From: Chitinophagaceae bacterium
GTDB lineage: Bacteria; Bacteroidota; Bacteroidia; Chitinophagales; Chitinophagaceae
Length of the DNA stretch: 5,245 bases
NCBI GenBank assembly: GCA_025963615.1
Contig: JAOQAL010000653.1
Span: 1 to 5,245, forward strand
Direction: 5' to 3'
The notes beneath the pieces were generated by a model. It was not told the origin of the DNA. It saw nothing but the letters and a program-made list of their open reading frames with translations, and ran no database searches. The position numbers and the translations under genes were made by a program. Below, piece after piece: positions 4,207 through 5,245 of the stretch; positions within the stretch are counted from its first letter, which is position 1; every line of letters starts with the position of its first letter.

Positions 4207-5245
4207 TTATTGACCCTTCTTCTGAATAATTTCCTGAAAACCTGTGTGTTGCCTGATAAAATACTGCCAAACCACCGATCCGTGGTACACGCCCTGCAGA
4301 TCGCAGAGCGGTTTGCGCGGATGGGACCGCCGGTAAGGCCGTTTGATGGACCATTTTACTACGGCAATATGCGCCTGGTAAATGGCGATGAAGAAATCTT
4401 TGTCGCCGCCAAGCAGCCCCTTCCAGGCGGAAACCGCATCCAGCCCCAGCCGCAGCGGGATCTTCCAGATCTTTTCATACCAGGGCAGGTTCTTGCAGAG
4501 CATCACCAGGTTGTTGCGGAAATTGAGGTACACTTTACGCCCGCCCCGCGGAAGGGTTCCCGCACCCACATGGTACACGACCGACTGCGGGCAGGACATG
4601 ATCCGGTAACCCGCTAGCTGCATCCGCCAGCAAAGGTCGATCTCTTCCTGGTGCGCAAAAAAAGAAGCATCCAGTCCGCCCAATGCATGGTAAACACGGG
4701 CACGTACAAACATGGCAGCGCCTGATGCCCAGAATACGGGTTGTGTTTCATTATATTGGTGCTCATCTTTTTCACACACATCAAATATTCTTCCGCGGGA
4801 AAATGGATAACCCAGGTGATCTATCCAGCCACCTGCAGCTCCGGCATATTCAAAAAGATCGGGTTGGTGATACGAAAGGAGTTTGGGTTGGCAGGCTGCC
4901 ACTTTGTGATCAGCCTCCATCACGGCAATCACAGGTTCGATCCAGCCCGGCGTTACGGAAACATCCGAATTAAGCAATACATAATATTCAGATTCAACCT
5001 CATTCAGTGCCCAGTTATAGCCGCCGGCAAAACCTTCATTTTGAGGGTGGGTTAATATTTCAACAGAAGGAAAATGTTCGTTTACAAATGCAACTGAATC
5101 ATCCACCGATGCATTATCAGCCACTATTATGCGCAGGTTGGTGTAGGTAGATGCGATCACCGAAGGCAGAAAGTTCTCTAAATGCTTTCGGCCATTGTAA
5201 TTCAAAATAACAACTGCAACCTCGGGTGATGGCAAGGGAATGATT
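4207..5245 (-). CDS. Family 2 glycosyltransferase, rhamnosyltransferase-like (5' end outside the window)
   Basis: The minus-strand frame is open from the window edge to TAA at 4209-4207, giving about 346 codons. The only start codon in view is TTG at 5235; the preceding codons (Ile-Ile-Pro) look coding, so the true start is probably just outside. Counting from that TTG: VVILNYNGRKHL (8-19) and ADNASVDDS (39-47) bind the nucleotide, NEGFAGGYNWAL lies at 66-77, and LNSD (88-91) is the DxD-like metal site. GAAMFVRA (172-179) and HQEEIDLCWRMQLAGYRI (195-212) hold the acceptor-side acidic residues. This is the GT-A, inverting GT2 pattern of WbbL/RfbN-like enzymes, which move a sugar such as rhamnose from dTDP-sugar onto a lipid-linked or surface glycan at the cytoplasmic membrane. 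Length matches the usual 300-350 aa. The C-terminal part (about 230-342) is basic and aromatic and may lie on the membrane. Donor and acceptor cannot be told. No neighbouring sugar-pathway gene is in view. Confidence 0.9.
   Translation of the reverse strand, partial: IIPLPSPEVAVVILNYNGRKHLENFLPSVIASTYTNLRIIVADNASVDDSVAFVNEHFPSVEILTHPQNEGFAGGYNWALNEVESEYYVLLNSDVSVTPGWIEPVIAVMEADHKVAACQPKLLSYHQPDLFEYAGAAGGWIDHLGYPFSRGRIFDVCEKDEHQYNETQPVFWASGAAMFVRARVYHALGGLDASFFAHQEEIDLCWRMQLAGYRIMSCPQSVVYHVGAGTLPRGGRKVYLNFRNNLVMLCKNLPWYEKIWKIPLRLGLDAVSAWKGLLGGDKDFFIAIYQAHIAVVKWSIKRPYRRSHPRKPLCDLQGVYHGSVVWQYFIRQHTGFQEIIQKKGQ

Noticed and set aside
4144..4617. 157-codon plus-strand frame opposite the glycosyltransferase
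   Set aside because: It is a shadow of the strongly supported GT2 gene on the minus strand; the other plus-strand frames at 4382-5055 and the minus-strand frame at 4112-4354 are likewise shadows.
1..5245. CRISPR array or rRNA
   Set aside because: No regularly spaced 20-40 bp repeats and no rRNA-like sequence are seen.

Overview
The window looks like chromosomal DNA of a Bacteroidota bacterium, most likely near the Chitinophagaceae. This rests on near-exact TAnnTTTG -7 boxes (one paired with a TTTTG -33 box), the absence of Shine-Dalgarno sequences before starts, two tRNA genes without an encoded CCA end, and the look of the flanking proteins. No database search was possible, so the taxonomy is inference.

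Layout. At the left edge is the 5' part of a minus-strand DinB-superfamily gene (1-467). An AT-rich stretch (about 468-3510) follows that differs clearly in base use from both flanks. By hand count, 1021-1080 has 21 G/C of 60 and 3181-3240 has 12 of 60, against 33 of 60 in the DinB gene (241-300) and 35 of 60 in the glycosyltransferase gene (4441-4500). This stretch holds a 424-aa gene (776-2050), a broken zinc-ribbon gene (2328-2706) whose start lies in a large inverted repeat, and a 110-aa minus-strand ORF (3073-3405) that may be the N-terminal stub of a DruA/DUF4338-like protein. The stretch ends at a minus-strand tRNA cluster: promoter, REP-like palindromes, tRNA-Gly(GCC), strong terminator, tRNA-Leu(UAA), terminator. 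To the right are a 67-aa single-span membrane protein (3963-4166) and a family 2 glycosyltransferase running off the right edge (4207-5245), both minus strand.

The main item is the 424-aa protein. Its N-terminal two thirds carry a MACPF (membrane attack complex/perforin) signature. Its last 130 residues look like a phage tail-collar or short-tail-fibre tip, with HxH motifs and the ending LPPYSTVIYIIKI. A pore-forming module joined to a phage-type receptor-binding or trimerisation tip, without a visible export signal, is unusual and is the best candidate here for something undescribed.

How the parts fit. The flanking genes (DinB, tRNAs, small membrane protein, glycosyltransferase) look like ordinary chromosome. 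The AT-rich middle looks like an accessory segment beside a tRNA gene: one intact cargo gene surrounded by decaying or truncated genes. No integrase and no tRNA-end duplication are visible, so how it arrived is open.
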